Shown here piece by piece: positions 5,270 through 5,371 of a DNA stretch of 5,371 bases (its first letter is position 1; the number at the start of each line of letters is the position of its first letter). A program made the translations under genes and the position numbers. The DNA lies in NCBI GenBank assembly GCA_002311925.1, contig DCAK01000125.1, positions 3,402 through 8,772 on the forward strand, read 5' to 3'. The notes under the pieces are model-generated. The model saw only the letters and a list, made by a program, of their open reading frames with translations. It did not search any database and had not been told where the DNA came from. Source of the stretch: Planctomycetes bacterium UBA1135 (GTDB taxonomy: Bacteria; Planctomycetota; UBA1135).

Positions 5270-5371
5270 ATGACGGCCACTCCATCCCCCCTGGTCATCG
5301 AACCCGGCCCCCAGCGCGCCCCGCGAGGGACCGACCTCCATTGCCAGGACTGGCATGCCGAGGCGGCGTTG
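5270..5371 (+). CDS. hutU: Urocanate hydratase, first 34 residues (3' end outside window)
   Basis: The frame begins MTATPSPLVIEPGPQRAPRG and runs off the right edge. The segment RAPRGTDLHCQDWHAEAAL matches the conserved N-terminus of urocanase (RAPRG, L-x-x-x-x-W, EA-x-L), where the motif leads into the first helix of the NAD-binding enzyme. Urocanase hydrates urocanate to 4-imidazolone-5-propionate in the cytoplasm and uses tightly bound NAD+. The start is forced: an in-frame TAA at 5255-5257 precedes the ATG with no alternative start between. Only a weak AGG lies 6 bases before the ATG. It takes the product of HutH, encoded 1.4 kb upstream on the same strand, which strongly supports the assignment although only 34 residues are visible. 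Confidence 0.9.
   Translation, partial: MTATPSPLVIEPGPQRAPRGTDLHCQDWHAEAAL

Overview
The window is compact, GC-rich bacterial DNA. It holds four complete genes, plus one gene cut at each edge, with almost no non-coding sequence. The organism cannot be named from sequence alone. The secreted beta-rich proteins, the C-terminal module of the HAF-repeat protein and the many starts without a Shine-Dalgarno suggest an environmental high-GC lineage. Planctomycetota is my first guess and Acidobacteriota a second; this is inference. The organism must also carry the selenocysteine machinery if the main finding is right.

Layout. Positions 1-942 (+) are the C-terminal part of a protein with carboxypeptidase-regulatory-like beta domains, open through the left edge. 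Convergent to it is a HAF-repeat (beta-propeller-like) protein at 966-2288 (-). A 31-base gap with a shared, near-symmetric promoter separates that gene from the divergent hutH, histidine ammonia-lyase, at 2320-3852 (+). hutH converges on a Tat-exported, hydroxypyruvate-isomerase-like TIM-barrel protein at 3849-4787 (-), and the two stop codons share the same CTAG. Upstream of the isomerase on the same strand is a short ArsC/Spx-like redox protein at 4835-5191 (-). At 5270-5371 (+) the window ends inside the first 34 codons of hutU, urocanate hydratase.

The most interesting object is the ArsC/Spx-like gene. A normal ORF search sees only its last 69 codons (from 5044), because codon 14 is an in-frame TGA (5152-5150). 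Reading through it gives a coherent 118-residue protein. The TGA sits exactly where the first cysteine of the CxxC redox motif belongs (U-T-S-C), and an 11-bp hairpin suitable as a bacterial SECIS element starts 15 bases downstream. I read this as a selenoprotein that standard annotation would truncate or miss.

How the genes work together. HutH (histidine to urocanate) and HutU (urocanate to imidazolonepropionate) are consecutive steps of histidine breakdown and share a strand, but two opposite-strand genes separate them. Each therefore needs its own promoter. Several starts have a -10-like hexamer only 6-9 bases before the ATG and little or no Shine-Dalgarno, which suggests leaderless or near-leaderless mRNAs. 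A perfect inverted repeat covers the hutU -10 box and is a candidate operator. No rRNA, tRNA, CRISPR array, insertion sequence or convincing intrinsic terminator was seen.
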